From Istiophorus platypterus (taxonomy: Eukaryota > Chordata > Actinopteri > Istiophoriformes > Istiophoridae): a DNA stretch of 64,000 bases. This document shows positions 14,401-27,900 of the stretch, one piece after another. A program made the translations under genes and the position numbers. Each line of letters starts with the position of its first letter. Position 1 is the first letter of the stretch. Location of the stretch: the NCBI GenBank assembly GCA_016859345.1, contig CM029114.1:9347501-9411500 (forward strand), given 5' to 3'. The notes below the pieces were generated by a model. It did no database searches and was not told the origin of the DNA. It worked only from the letters and a program-made list of their open reading frames with translations.

Positions 14401-17400
14401 CTGTAATTCTGCTTCACCTCCCCATATAGCTATTAAAATGCAGTAATTAAAATGCAACAGAAACTGTGGCAGAATACACAGCTACAGTTTTGTTGTGTTT
14501 TTTTGTTTTTGTTTTTTTTTTTTTTTCCCACAGCAGCTGTCTGGTTGGCCATGCATGATTTCCTCAAGGTAACCACAGTAGATCATTATTCATAATGGCA
14601 CTGAGTATATGAGCCACAGTTAGATTATACAGTGTACATTTCCTGCTGCCTTCAGGTAGCAGTAAGGATTTAGTCAAGGGAAGTGCAAGGATTTCTCAAA
14701 GTTTAAAAGCAGTTTAGGATGACTGATGCAGACAAGGCTCACTGATGTTGACATTCTTGTCTAAATTACACTATGTTTTATCTTCATGTGTCTATTGGTT
14801 GTACATTGTGTTTATTTACTTTATTTAGTTTTAGTAGTATGTAATTCCTGCATATTTCTGACAAACATTTCCAATGCTATGATGGTACACTAAAATCAAG
14901 TTTAGCTCTTTTTCAGCCATTCCAGATACAATTTCATAAAAACGGTTATCACCAAAGCACAGCATCTTGACGTCTACTAGCTAACATGCTGATGCACTAC
15001 TTCTTTTGCCTTTGTACATTGAATGGTAAAGCACAACTGAGGGTTAGGAAAATATGTCCTAGAAATGGCTGTACTGTACTGTAACCGTGTTGTGACTAAG
15101 AGAATATTTAAATCTTTCTATTAAAATCACTAGTATCCATGTAGGAAGTGTTGATTTCTTAGACTTCCAGGAGAAAATACAACCAAGCAAGTTCAGGAAT
15201 AAAGCAAAAACTAAGCAAAGAGAGCACTGACATAATAATAATAAATTTATATAGCCTTTCCGCTTTCAGTTAATAAGCAAATGCAATGCTCATTATTATC
15301 TATTATCTTTACTCTCACATAAAAGCATTCACTGTTTACTCAGTATTGCTTATCGTAGTATACCGTCTAAGCAGTTCATCATTCTAATTCACAACACTGG
15401 CATTAGTGGACAGTCTTACTTTATGTTAAGCTCTACACTGCTCTGACAGTGTCCTCACCATGCCCCCACAGTGTGTCCGCTCGCTGACCTCTCTTACTCC
15501 CACCCTCCCTACCTCCATACTCTGTCTCACTGGCTCCTCATCAGCGCCTATAGTTCTGTTTACTTGAATGCAGAGCTGATTCCTTTGGCCCTTTACTATG
15601 TGTTTGTTTCCTGGGTGCCTAGTTTAAATATAAGACGTGATTGACAGAATCACCTTGGCCATCCCTGGGCATCTTTTGTCTTGACCTTATATGATAAAGT
15701 TTTAGTAGCCTTGGATCATCTCTAGCTTGCACCAAATGTTTTTGTTTAGGACTGCTTTATAAGGGCCATATCTGGCTCCTTATAGGCTGTTTATCAAACA
15801 CACTGCTCCAGAGTCAGATGTAGCTGCAGTTCGTAACCGTTGGAAGGCTAAACTACTGAGAGCTAGCTGGTCGAGGATCAATTGTAGCAGCAGCTGTCTG
15901 TGAAGTCTGCAGGCTAGGCTGCTGTGGCTCCCACATGACATGCAGTCTCCACACTGCAGCCTTTGAAGCGCCTGAACTCTTCACCCCTGTCTGAGCAGGT
16001 CGACCAGGGAGCAAGAGAATAGAGAGATTGAGAGAGAGAGAGAGAGAGAGGGATGGGGGCAGGGATAGAGAGATGTGGAATAACAGAGCAGGGAGAAGGG
16101 TAGACCAGGATAACGGGAGGGGGGAGAGGTGGAGAGGTTGTCATTTAGGCTCTAGCCATTCCTCATCCTACTGTCCTCCCCCAGCTCTTCTCCCTCATCC
16201 CGCTTTCTTTTTCCTCTCTTACCCTCACATGCTCTTTTTCTGGCAATGTTTGACCATTTTTCCCTCTCTTTACCCTTCCTCTTTGCCTCCCCCTCTGCCT
16301 GTCTGCCTCACTCCCTGTTTGTGCAAGTTTTTGTTGCTATGCTGTCGATGCATCAAAACGGTGCAATAAATTGACTTTGCAGGGATTAAATCACTAATCG
16401 TATGTTGTTGTTTTTTTTTTTTTGTCTAAGTGTGGTTACAAATCTATCCTCGGTCTGTACCTTCTCATTGTATATCCCCAGCAAACAGGCTGTCACATCC
16501 ACACAGATTCAAGTAGACACCTGAGGTCAAAGTTGATCACTAAAAACAGAACATTGCACGAACCCCAGTCACTTTTGTTCTGACTCAAAACTTGAGTAGT
16601 GCTGCATCAGAGAGAACAAGGTATGTATTGTGCACTTAGAGCAATACATAAACATGACTTGACTTGAAGAAGCTTTGATTTGCAACTGTTTTACAATTAA
16701 TATTTACATTTTATCATTATTGCTGAAGCCCATGCTGTGCTTCACAAATAGGATGTATGTGAATTTATAAAATATAAGGAGACACGAAGCTCAAGCAATA
16801 AAGTGAAACTTAGCTAAAACTAAAAGTAACCACTTATTTAGGAAACAGTATAACAAAGATGTGTGAGAGTGTATTTAATTGTTACACCTGCTTTTAAATT
16901 AACAAAAGGTTGAAGCAATCCACTGTTGAAACCTTTTGGGAAAATAAGGAAAGCAAATGAGAATTTTCTTTTTTTTCTCCCTCTCTTTGCACTCAGTTTA
17001 AAAAACAGATAAAGTAAAACAATATACCTCAGACTTGTTAATGAATCTTAGTTTTTGTGAACCCTTGCAATCACTTTAAATTTGAACGTTGAAATCGAAA
17101 ATGACGTCAGTAAAATAAATAATCATTCTGCTAGTTACACTGATTATTTTCTATAAAATCTAGGCCCCATTGTGAAAAATGTAATAAACTACATCATATG
17201 TAACAAAATAATAATTTAGATGTCAATTTCCTTGGTTTTTAATATTTCCCAGATATTATGACAGAAATAGCTCCCATGTTTACCACCACTGTCCAGTTTA
17301 AACTATGATATAAGTTAAAAAAAAAAACAGACACGTAACCTAATAGCCTACAATTTAAACACTTCTATTTCCAATAAATCATGGAAATATTTTTAGGTTT

Positions 17401-20400
17401 TATTTATATTTATTGAGTTTTACTGGCATACTTTGAATAAATATTAAAAGGAATTTGAGCGACACTGACACTAAAGAAAAAATTATGAGATTTATTGAGA
17501 GAGAGCACAGGCACTTTTGTAGATTCACACACACACACTCCTGCACATTCCTCCAGACCTGATTTCATGACCTAATGGCAGCTGGTGTAATTTTGAGGGG
17601 GCTTTTTCAACGAGGGAAATGACACATACATGCATAGACAGACGGTGCACACTCACTCTCATATACACATGGATTCAGGCTGACTGAGGGCTGCTTTTTA
17701 TGGCATCAGAACATTAGGGCATGACCTCAACCAAAAAGCCATAGCTATTATCAGTGTGGTACTGAGGTCATATTTTCTTTTTTCTTTTTTCTTTTTTTTT
17801 TGTCCCAGGTAGACTTTTGATCTGGCCTGCTGTGATGTGATGCTTTCAATTTGGCTTTGTGTGTTTACGATCAAATATTTTCTCTCTGTGTCATGTGATC
17901 TCTCTGTCAGGACTCTTTGGGATGTAAGCATGTTTATTGCAGCGCTGCGACCTTAAGTACATATTGTATCTTTTAGTGTGTGCATGTGTTTTTGTGTGTG
18001 ACTGTGTGTTTTTGCAGCTCGGCAGTCCACTCAGCCTCTGTTGTTAGGGTGGTGATCCAGTGATAGAAGCTTGCGTGTCCCTTGGTTGACCCTTACAGCG
18101 CAGTGCCCCCTACCCCTCCGCCCTCCTCTCTGGTTCTCCTCCTCTGCTCTGCCCCTCTATCAGCCTCTCCTAGGTTACTCTTGGCCAACTCTGGCCACCT
18201 GATTAAAGGATTAGTGGGACTGATGGTTGTCCATGTCCCCCACATGCTGGCCACTACCAATAAAGTGGACACCTGGACCTAGGGGAGGAGGCTGGGGGGA
18301 GTTTACACTTTAATGCATCCACATAAACAGTATAGTACACTCGCACTGATTCAGCTCAAAAGAGATACTCTTGCATGTTCACACGTGCGCACGATGTACT
18401 ATGAGTCCAGTCTTGGTGTTTCACACTGGCCTCCTTCAGCAGAGGAGTGGAGAATGTGAAGGGAGGGGTGGCAGGGTTAGCGCAGGGTTAGTGCAGGGTT
18501 ACTGTCTTGTATCTCCCTCCCTCCCGCTTGTTTCTCCAGCTCCTCTAACCTCCCCCTGCCCCTCCTACTGCTCCCGATGCCCTGCCAAATTCATATATCC
18601 CATAATCGTGCTGAGTCGCCATGTCAGCAGCACTGTATCAACTGTACTGCTTTGTCTTGTTCCTGCTTGTCACCACACTGAGACTCTGCCTCCTGCCCTC
18701 AGCCCCAGTGAAAGATCAGCTACCTTGGACATTCAGATTCCAAACAATGTCCAAACCAAGGTTTTTTTTCCCCCTGAATCCGATTTATCTGTTTTTTTCT
18801 CACATCATACAGTTGCACAGTTCAAACTGACTTTAGCCTAAAGTAGTCCTGCTTCTAATCTTCTAAATTTAGCTATTAGAGACCATTAGAGAACCAATAT
18901 CTGACAGCTGAGTAGCTCTGCATTAAGAAAATATAGCCTGTATCACAGTTTCCTTTCAATACTTTGCAGTATTTTTTACTGCAGCCAATAGTCTTTTGTT
19001 TAATGTCCGTAGAGAGAGGAGAGTGTTTGATTCTGCAGATCAGCTCGGGACATTCCTAACAGATGCCATCTCCCTCTCCACTATTTTTAGCCTGCTCACT
19101 TGGCCTCACCTTTTGAACTTTTATGAGAAATAAGTCAATGGCTGCTTTTAGGCCTTTCAGACTAATGTTTATGTGCTTAAAAAAAAAAAAAACCTCCCTG
19201 GAATCAAACACTTTTACATCCAACACCTCCAGTTATCATAAACGCAGATTAATGGCTGCTTAGTTAACATTTAAAGTGTTTTAGTTAGCATCTTTCATGT
19301 TTGCTTTAGTGGACTGCATGAGCTGCTGGAGCCTTCCCCAAGCGACAGTGTGACCTCCCGCTGCCCCCCTGCCCTAATAATCACACAGCTAGATGTTAAC
19401 CGGCTCAGCTCGGCTTTAAAGGCGACACTTATGTTTTGGCTGTTATTTGGATTTCCCCTATTTTAGATTTAATTCCATTCATACAACATCTTTAAACATC
19501 TGTACTGGAAGCTTGATTTGCTTGTACATTTTTATTTATTTTTTTTTGCTTAAATTTTCAACCAAACCAATTAGAATTTTAATTATATGAATGCAACAGT
19601 AAAAGGAACAAGATCATTTATTCTCTAACTCTGTCTACTACTTGTCTGACCATCCTGAAAGAAAAATCCATGTTTTTGTTTTTTCTCATCCAAATCAGGG
19701 ATCTAACGATTAGAGTATGTTATATGTTTTTCAGATTTTAAAGCCCTTCTAAGCAAATGTGTAATTTGTGAATTTGGGCTGTATGTATTAAACTGACTGA
19801 CTTGTACAAGATTAATACATCTGGCAGGCAAATTGACAGAAAAACACATCAAATTGAACCTCTATTTTTTTTTTATACAGGTACAGCAGTGAAGTAATGT
19901 GTATTAAAACATCTTGTTGACCGGGTTACATGGGATGCTAATATGAACTCATTCATAGGTGTACATGCAAAAGTTTATTCAGAATATGACTCCAGTCCCT
20001 GTATTGCATATAGCCATAAAAAAGGTCATTAGGCTTGTTCTTTATTGAGTATTTCAGCTGGACATACAGTTTGAAGTTCTAGGGAATATACTGAGCGACC
20101 AGTATGGTAAAAAGGGCTACGTACACTTTTGTTCATTCTTAAATTTTCATACTGTTTTATTTATTTATTTATTTTTTGTGCCTCAATACAGTGTAATAAA
20201 GTTTGATGGAAAGATGGAAATAAAACACAGTAGACACACAATTCAGCATAATTTAGTCAAGTACAACGCCATTATAATGCACAGTCCATACAAACTGAGG
20301 TACTAGTTGTCAATAAATATTGACCATTTTTAGTAAGATATTTCTCAAAGGGCTGTTGAATTGCAATATTGGTTACAAGTTCCTGTTTCTAGCTACTCAG

Positions 20401-23400
20401 TGTATATACTTATGAAATGTTCACAATGATTTCTATTGTGCACATTAAACTACATCATTACTTTGATACTGTGTAGTGCTTGAATCTCTCTTATCAGTCT
20501 TACCAGTGATTGTCCTTTTGTTCAATAATCCTCAGAGAACAACAAAGATGCCCAATACCAGAAGGTGAAAGTAAAGGCAGAACCCATGGAGGTGGACCCG
20601 CCACCTGCAGAACTGACCCCACCTGCCTCTCACCTGCTGGCCTTCAGCACTTTAGGGACGAGTGAGAAGAGCGAGCCAATGAGTAACCTCCCTGAGACGT
20701 TGGCCCGCCCCCAGAAAGATCTCTTCTCCCAGGACATATCGGTCAAAATGGCCTCCGAACTACTGTTCAAATTGTCAGGTATGTCCCTACAAGACACACA
20801 CGTCTGTCTGGCAAATAGTATTCTCTGAGCAACAGTAGATCCAGAAAACACGCACACACACTCGTGTACAGCAACATGTCATCTTTCTGCAGTGTAAACC
20901 TTGGACAGTGTGTGATACTCAACTATTAAACCTACATGTTTCCATTTCCATCCTCTGGTGGCTCTGTAGTAAAGCCAAGGATATATCATACGTAATGACA
21001 TCCTGCTTTTTACCTGTATGGCCATGAAACTGACATTGAGGCAGCAGACAGTTGTTTGTATGGCTAGATTAAGACAGAGCTTTGAGGTGTATCCATCGAG
21101 CCCCCAGAGAAAATGTGCAGGTGTGTGTCTGCGTCTGTGTGAACAAGTGTGTGAGGGGTCAGACTCGTAGTCCTGGGCTGTGACCCCAGCTCAATCCAGC
21201 CTGTGATTGCTTCTCTTAAATGCCATATAAAGAACACGCTCGTGTAAAATCTTTTTTTTTTCCTCTCTCTCTCTTGCTCTCGCACATATTCACAAATTCA
21301 CACATTGACAGTCTTTCTTTCCCACACACTCTTACACACTCGCACAAGGCCCCTTGGGGAGTGGTGTCTGCACAAATGCCCCCTCTACCCTCCTCCCTCT
21401 CCTCCTTTCTCTCATTCTCTCCTTCTCTCTCTCTCTCCCTTGACTCGTTTTCAGACATGCCGGCTCAAGCACACTTGGCTGCACACGCTCTCCCCCTGCA
21501 CCTCCCCTCCCTCCTCCCTTTACATTTCTCCCGTGCGGCATCTCCATGGCAACGTGGAAAGAGACCTCTGTCCTTGGTGGGCAGTGTGACGGGGTGGGGT
21601 GTTTAGGGTGGAGGGGGTGGGTCGGTGGGTTGTAGCAAAAGGGGGGGGGGGGTAAGAAGGGTAGAGAGGGCAGCGGGGATACACAGTATGCCCACCCAGG
21701 GAGGCTGGGGCATCACTGGCCTGGCAACAGCGACAACCCGCCCCCCTTGGAACTGGGTTTTGAATGTGAGGGGGACTGGAACAGAGTGGGCTGCTGTCAC
21801 ACAATGAGCAATCAATATGAATTACCCAGAGCAGTAGGACCTCAGAGACACATCAGTAGCAAGGTCGCTCTGAACACTGAGATGGTTGCAGCTTTGAAAT
21901 TCACTTCATTACATTGCCTTGAAACTCACACACAGCTCCATTCTCGGGCATTTTGTATAGTGCTCTTTACAGTTGAATACTGAAATCCAATGGCCTGCAC
22001 AAACATCAGCTGGCCGAGTAGTAGTACTTGATTTTCGAGTTTTCATTTTACGTACCACTTGGAATCCTCTTAAAATAATTCTATATTCAAGACCCCACCA
22101 CCCTTTTAGAAACCATGCTCCTATGTAATAGTATGCTGTTTGTGATGAGCTTAAGCTATACTGAAGCTCAGCTAACTTACTTGGGATTAGCACCTGGGAT
22201 CTCTGGCATACAGAGGCGGACATTACAGCATACGCAAAAAAAATCCATTTCCACACTTGCCTTGGTTGTTAATAGATTCTATAGCCTTGGCTTAATGTGT
22301 GGTTGTCACCCTAAAATGGGTGTTATTTCAGGTGCCAGAAGGACAGGTGTGAACATTGCCCATAGTTAGAAAGTTATGAGAAGCTCAAAGCCATCAGAGC
22401 TTTTTGGAAAACACAAGCAATCATTGACATTTTTGACTCTTTATATTCATGCTCGTATAATAATGTTTATTTGTCGGATTTACTGCAGCATTTTGTGGTG
22501 GATGCAACCTGCCTAACCTGCAATACAGAGTGTTATTACTTTTTATGAAATGTTACTAGGCCTGTTAAGCATCAGGATCCAAGTGATTCAGCTCAGCAGG
22601 TGATTGATTGATCACATTTGTACGTTTACTTGGTTGTAATTAATCTGGGCAGAAGATTGCAGTTTCTAGAAAAATGAAAACCCTCTGTATTTTAACAACT
22701 TGTGAAAGTAGCAATAAACAGCCCAGTCAGTTACAGTCAGGAAAATTCTGCACCGGAGGTGAGACACCAGACTGAAATTAGTTTTATAATCATCACACGA
22801 AGACACACGCTTTGTATTTATTCCTTCTATAGTAGTGCCATGAAATATTTTGATAAACACATTTCATTGTGAAAAATAGCTATATTCAAAAACTTCACAT
22901 ATGTTTATACAACTCAGCAGCAATTTTAGAGAACATAGTCAGAGTGGCATTGTATTGGATTTTTTATTATTGGAAGGTGTCTCTAATAGTTTGTTGCCTC
23001 ACTAACATACACAAACATGACCATACACAAACACATACGTGGGGATGTAAGGCAGGTCTGACCAGCTCTCCACATTGTTATTTTTTAAAAAATGTTTTCA
23101 TATTGCCAAACTAACTTTCAGCCCACAGGTCAGCAGACCCACTAAAGAGACTCCCACTACTACAGATGGCCAGTGCAACCCCACTGGCAAGGCAAACCTG
23201 TGCCTGCAGAGTTTAACTTTAAGGGATGCAGCAATCGGGCACATACATAGTCTTCATTTCTCTGTCAGACAGTGGCCTACACTATTGGTCAAAAGTTTTA
23301 AAACACCTGCATTTTCTAGTTTTATTGAAATTTAAGCAGTTCAAGTCCAATCAGTCATCTTGAATGGTAGAAAGGTCAGTTGTAAACTGCCGGGGGGTGG

Positions 23401-24874
23401 GGGTGTTTGTAGATCAAAACCAAAACCTGAAAAATCCTGAAAACGTAATTAGAAAACAGGCCTTTTTCAGGGATTAAGAAATCGGTTAATTTTAAAATTT
23501 TCCTGCAGCAATGGAAGTAACTGAAGCCTTGAAATTTAATGCACACAATTCCCAAGACTTTCCCTCCGTCTGTACAAAGACAGTGTCTAGACAAATTGTG
23601 TCACACACTCCAATGCATTATTAGGACAATACTGTACTACAGGAAGTAGTACTGTATATTGCATAGAATAGTGAGGAAAAAGGCAAGTAACACAGAAAGA
23701 CAGACTGGTTGGTCAGGGGTTCATCTTAAAGCAAGATAACGACCCAAAACATTAGAGGAAAAGAACTGGATGGTGGCTTCACAGGATGGAAGACCAGCAC
23801 AGTCTGGACAAAGGTGAAAGCAAAGCGAACTACAAGTGCAACACATTTGTGGGAACTTCTGCATCAGCACTGGGATAAACAATATATGATTCCCATATTA
23901 GAAAGAACGGCGACAGCGAAGATGAGTAAAATAAATTTATTAAAATTTAGTTCAACTGGAAGATTGCAGGATTCCTTGTTTTTAAAATCTATAATTTTTA
24001 TTCCTTCTGTCTCGGTGTTTCTTCAATTTCAGAAACACTGAGACACTGAATTATGTAAATTTTAAATAACAGCTGGAAAAACAGAGGTGTTACAAAACTT
24101 TTGACCGGTACTGTCTCTGCAGGGAAATTTTAGGAAACTTACCAACTGACACTGAACTTAAATTGGCAGCTGCTTACAACTAGATACCTGTTTTCAGCAG
24201 TAGACTTACTATTTATTATAAATTGAGCATTCAGTTTTTTTCTTGCATTTGGAAATTGTATTTTGACAAAAGAAATCTTACCTCAAGGTCCACTCTCCGG
24301 CTTTTTTCTGCAGGTCCAAACCACATCTTACAGTCTTTAGCAGCAAACAGAGCCCTCTCAGTTGTCATGGAGATGGTGGAGTTGTCATCATGTGACTTCA
24401 GTATTGTGATAAAACACAGTCATATATTGAACTGGGGGGGACTATAACTCCCCAACTGCTCTCTGGGGTTGACTTTGAGTAGACAATTCAGTGAATAAAT
24501 AGATATTGTGCAAAATAAATATATAAATGGTACTGTTTTGCTTAGCTGATGAGATTTTTTTTGTTTTGTTTTGCTTTTTTTTTTTTGTTGTTTTTTTTTC
24601 CAGAAAAAGTCAGTAAAGCCAACAACCACAAAGACAATAATATGGTGGGGATAAACAGGTGAGACAGTAAACCCACGTTTTTCAAATATAGCTTAAATAT
24701 CTGTTTAACTTAGTGGCTATGTAAGTGTTGGTATCATTTATCACGTCTGTGTTTCAGTCCATTCCTGGACGAGTGCTTCAGACAATCACCCTTTAACTCG
24801 CGCTCCAAGAGCTCTTCCCCCGCAGAGGCCAGCTCCTCTACCAGGGCAGCATTCCATGGTAAGACACATGTAAA

Positions 24875-24947
<73 letters not shown>

Positions 24948-27900
24948 GAGTACGGAAGCATCATCAGAATAGTAGCAGAGGTACATAGACATATCAGTTA
25001 CAGTTGCAGGCAGGCAAAAGACGAATGGTGATTATTTTGCTCATATTATGTCTTTTAGAGCTGCATACAGTACTGTGCAAAGGTTTTAGGCACCAAATGA
25101 GACGATGCTTTCAGAAATAGTGCCAGGAATAGTTTTTATTTATTAAAAATCGTAATACAAAGTCCAGCAAACAGAAAAAAAACTAAATCAAATCAATATG
25201 TGTTGTGACCACCCTTTGTCTTCAAAACAATACCAGTTCTCGTCTAGACACTTGTACACAGTTTTTCAAGATACTTGGCAGGTAGGTTGTCCAAGCATCT
25301 TGGAGAATTTGCCATAGTTCCTTTGTCTTTTCATGTGATCCCAGACTGGCTCCATGATGATGTTGAGATCAGGGCTCTGTGGGAGCCAGACCATCTGTCG
25401 CAGGACACCTGGTTCTTCTTGTCTCTGAAGATAGTTCTTTGACTTTGGATATTTGTTTGGGGTAGTTGTAATGATACAGAATGAATCTGGGTCCTATTGG
25501 ATGCCTCCATGATATATTGTGGTATTTCGGGATGGATACGAAATTAAACTTGTAGAGTGCCTAAAATTTGTGCTCAGTACTGTATACGGAAAAAAATTGT
25601 ATAATCTTTAAATTCCAGACTATTGGTCAGACAAATTAAGGCAGTTGAAGACATCACCCTTTGAAAGTCATTTTTTTTCACAACTTCAAAAATTTAATAG
25701 GCAAGACAAGGCAAGTTTATTTGTATAGCACATTTTAACAAACACATTATTCAGAGTGCTTTACGTAAAATTAACGTAAAAAAGGCTTTTAAGCTGCTAT
25801 ATGGAAGTTTTTGCCTATGCTACATAGTTGATGTTAGCCTTAACAGCTATTCACCTACCAGGCTAGAGGAAAGTTTATGAGTTCAGCATGAATCTTCATT
25901 CTTTTACCAAGAGCTGCCTCCAGAGGGGGAAAGCAACACTAATGTTAACTCCATTCCCATCTCATAGCACCAGATTTCAAAAGTGAGTCACTGTAGCATG
26001 TGATTGTCAGATGAATTAATAACAAATTTAGGTAACACTTAAATGATGCCCCATTGTATTTGTTTATGTTGTATTACCATTCCAAGAAAAAGAGACAAAA
26101 GTTATCTGCAGCTGACCAAAACAAGGAAGTAATTAACAGTTTCTTCCAAGACAAGTATCCAAGTCTTATCTGTTATTCCCACTGTGGCTCGGAGAAATAA
26201 TTGATTATGCAGAGATGCTCATTATACACATTCACACATGTACAGGCATTTACAAACCTTCTTTGCATACAAACACATAACCTCACCCACTCACAGAGAA
26301 GCTTTGTAACCAAAAAAACAACTAAACTACACATAAAGACATTGTTATATCCATGTACATGACCACAACTAACCACCCCCTACTTTATACCCCCCCCACC
26401 TCACTGGTAAACCCTCTCTCCCAATTTCATAATCAGAGCTTCATCCAGCCTCTCTGCACTTTCATGCATTTCCCCAACCTGAGGGCCTCTGCCCAGGGCA
26501 TCCCCTGTCTCCCTCGCCTCCCCTCTTCCCTGCCATTTCAGAACTTCCTCCATGTTCCTTTGGCAGTGAGAGATCTGGAGGTTAATTAGCTTGTGCCAGC
26601 TTTGACTGTCCCACTGCCAGTTAATGAAAATCTGATTGGCTTCTGGGTGTCAAGAGTGTCCTGGAAGTTAATTCGCGCAGCCCACCTCCTCTTTCCCTTG
26701 TATGTTTAAGCTTCAGATCCAGTCTCTGCTGCTTTCTCTTTTATTGTTGTACTATTTGATTCTTTTCTCCCCCTCATATGTGTCCATCCACACCTGCTCT
26801 TTTTCTTCAGTGTGTAAATGGTAACTGGACCGTACTTATATAGCGATTTTCTAGTCTTTTTGACCACTCAAAGCGCTTTTACACTACTGTCACATTCTCA
26901 CACACATTCACACAACACATTTTTCCAACACACTGACGCACAACTACACAACTACACATTCACGCACCAATGACACATACATCGGGGACAATTTGAGATT
27001 TGGGGTTCAGAATCTTGCCCATGGACATTTCAACATGCAGACTGGAGGAGCCAGGGGTTGCTGTTGTTTTTTTGTCCCCCTTCTTTTTTCTTTTTCTTTT
27101 TTTAAATCACCTTCATGTTCCAAATATTGGTAAGCATATCTAGTTGCAGCAGACCTTCAGTTAAACTCATTTTCTATGCGATAGTCCACATCCCACATAA
27201 CCGTCTACACTTGCCATCACATTTTTTGGATCCAGCATCACGAGGTTTAGCTAAATTTATTTTAGAATTCACGTCAGTACATACTGTATGATTCACTGGG
27301 TGTAAAATGATATGACTACTGCCTCATGATTGCCTAGACTACTAGATTAATGCAGATATTTTTATGTAAGTATATACCTTTATTGATAGAAGAAACCAGG
27401 TAAAAAAAACAAGTAAGGGCAGTAGTTTTTAACACTCACACATAGCAACATACTGTCGACTGCTGTTCTCCTGCCAATAACACAACTGCAATGTAACATC
27501 CTCAGCAGTGTGTCTGAAATACAGTAAACTGTTTATTGTTCTGGCTAATGGAGCATGAGCCCAACAACTGCTATGTTGAGATAACCTTGAAAACTGTGAG
27601 CATCTCCCTTTAAGCGAGAGAGAAAGAATGAGGGAGTAGGAGTTTGTATGATACCAGTGTGACTTCAGCAGTTGGCCATCTTCTCCCGCCAGCCTGGGGT
27701 TAAGCACAATCCCTCATTTCTTGTTTGTGACCCTCTCTCTCCAGCTGTAATAGCACTAATTAAACCATTAACCACTTCAAGGCCCACGCCACACTGTAAC
27801 TGGCTTAATCATCAGTGTGTTTTCCGGGTCATGGCCTCGAGTTCCTGCCAGCCAGCTTCTTGTCACCTTGTGTGACCGGGCCATACCCTAGTCTCACTTA

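Larger units (their letters stand above)
9559..20535 (+). other. znf827: znf827 intron, 11 kb
   Basis: GT-AG intron. It holds a degenerate LINE fragment at about 10450-11780, a (GA)n tract near 16030-16050, a T-rich run near 12655-12678 and a three-unit 11-mer repeat at 18471-18503. The stretches at 12780-13010, 13490-13580 and 19320-19430 are GC-balanced and unique-looking. From 14000 to 17600 and from 19450 to 20530 it is AT-rich with nothing I recognise. No coding exon is seen. Confidence 0.7.

Noticed and set aside
18471..18503. Telomere-like AGGGTTA units, tempting because ZNF827 acts at telomeres
   Set aside because: The period is 11 bp with only three units, so it is not a telomere array. 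The link to the gene's function is coincidence.
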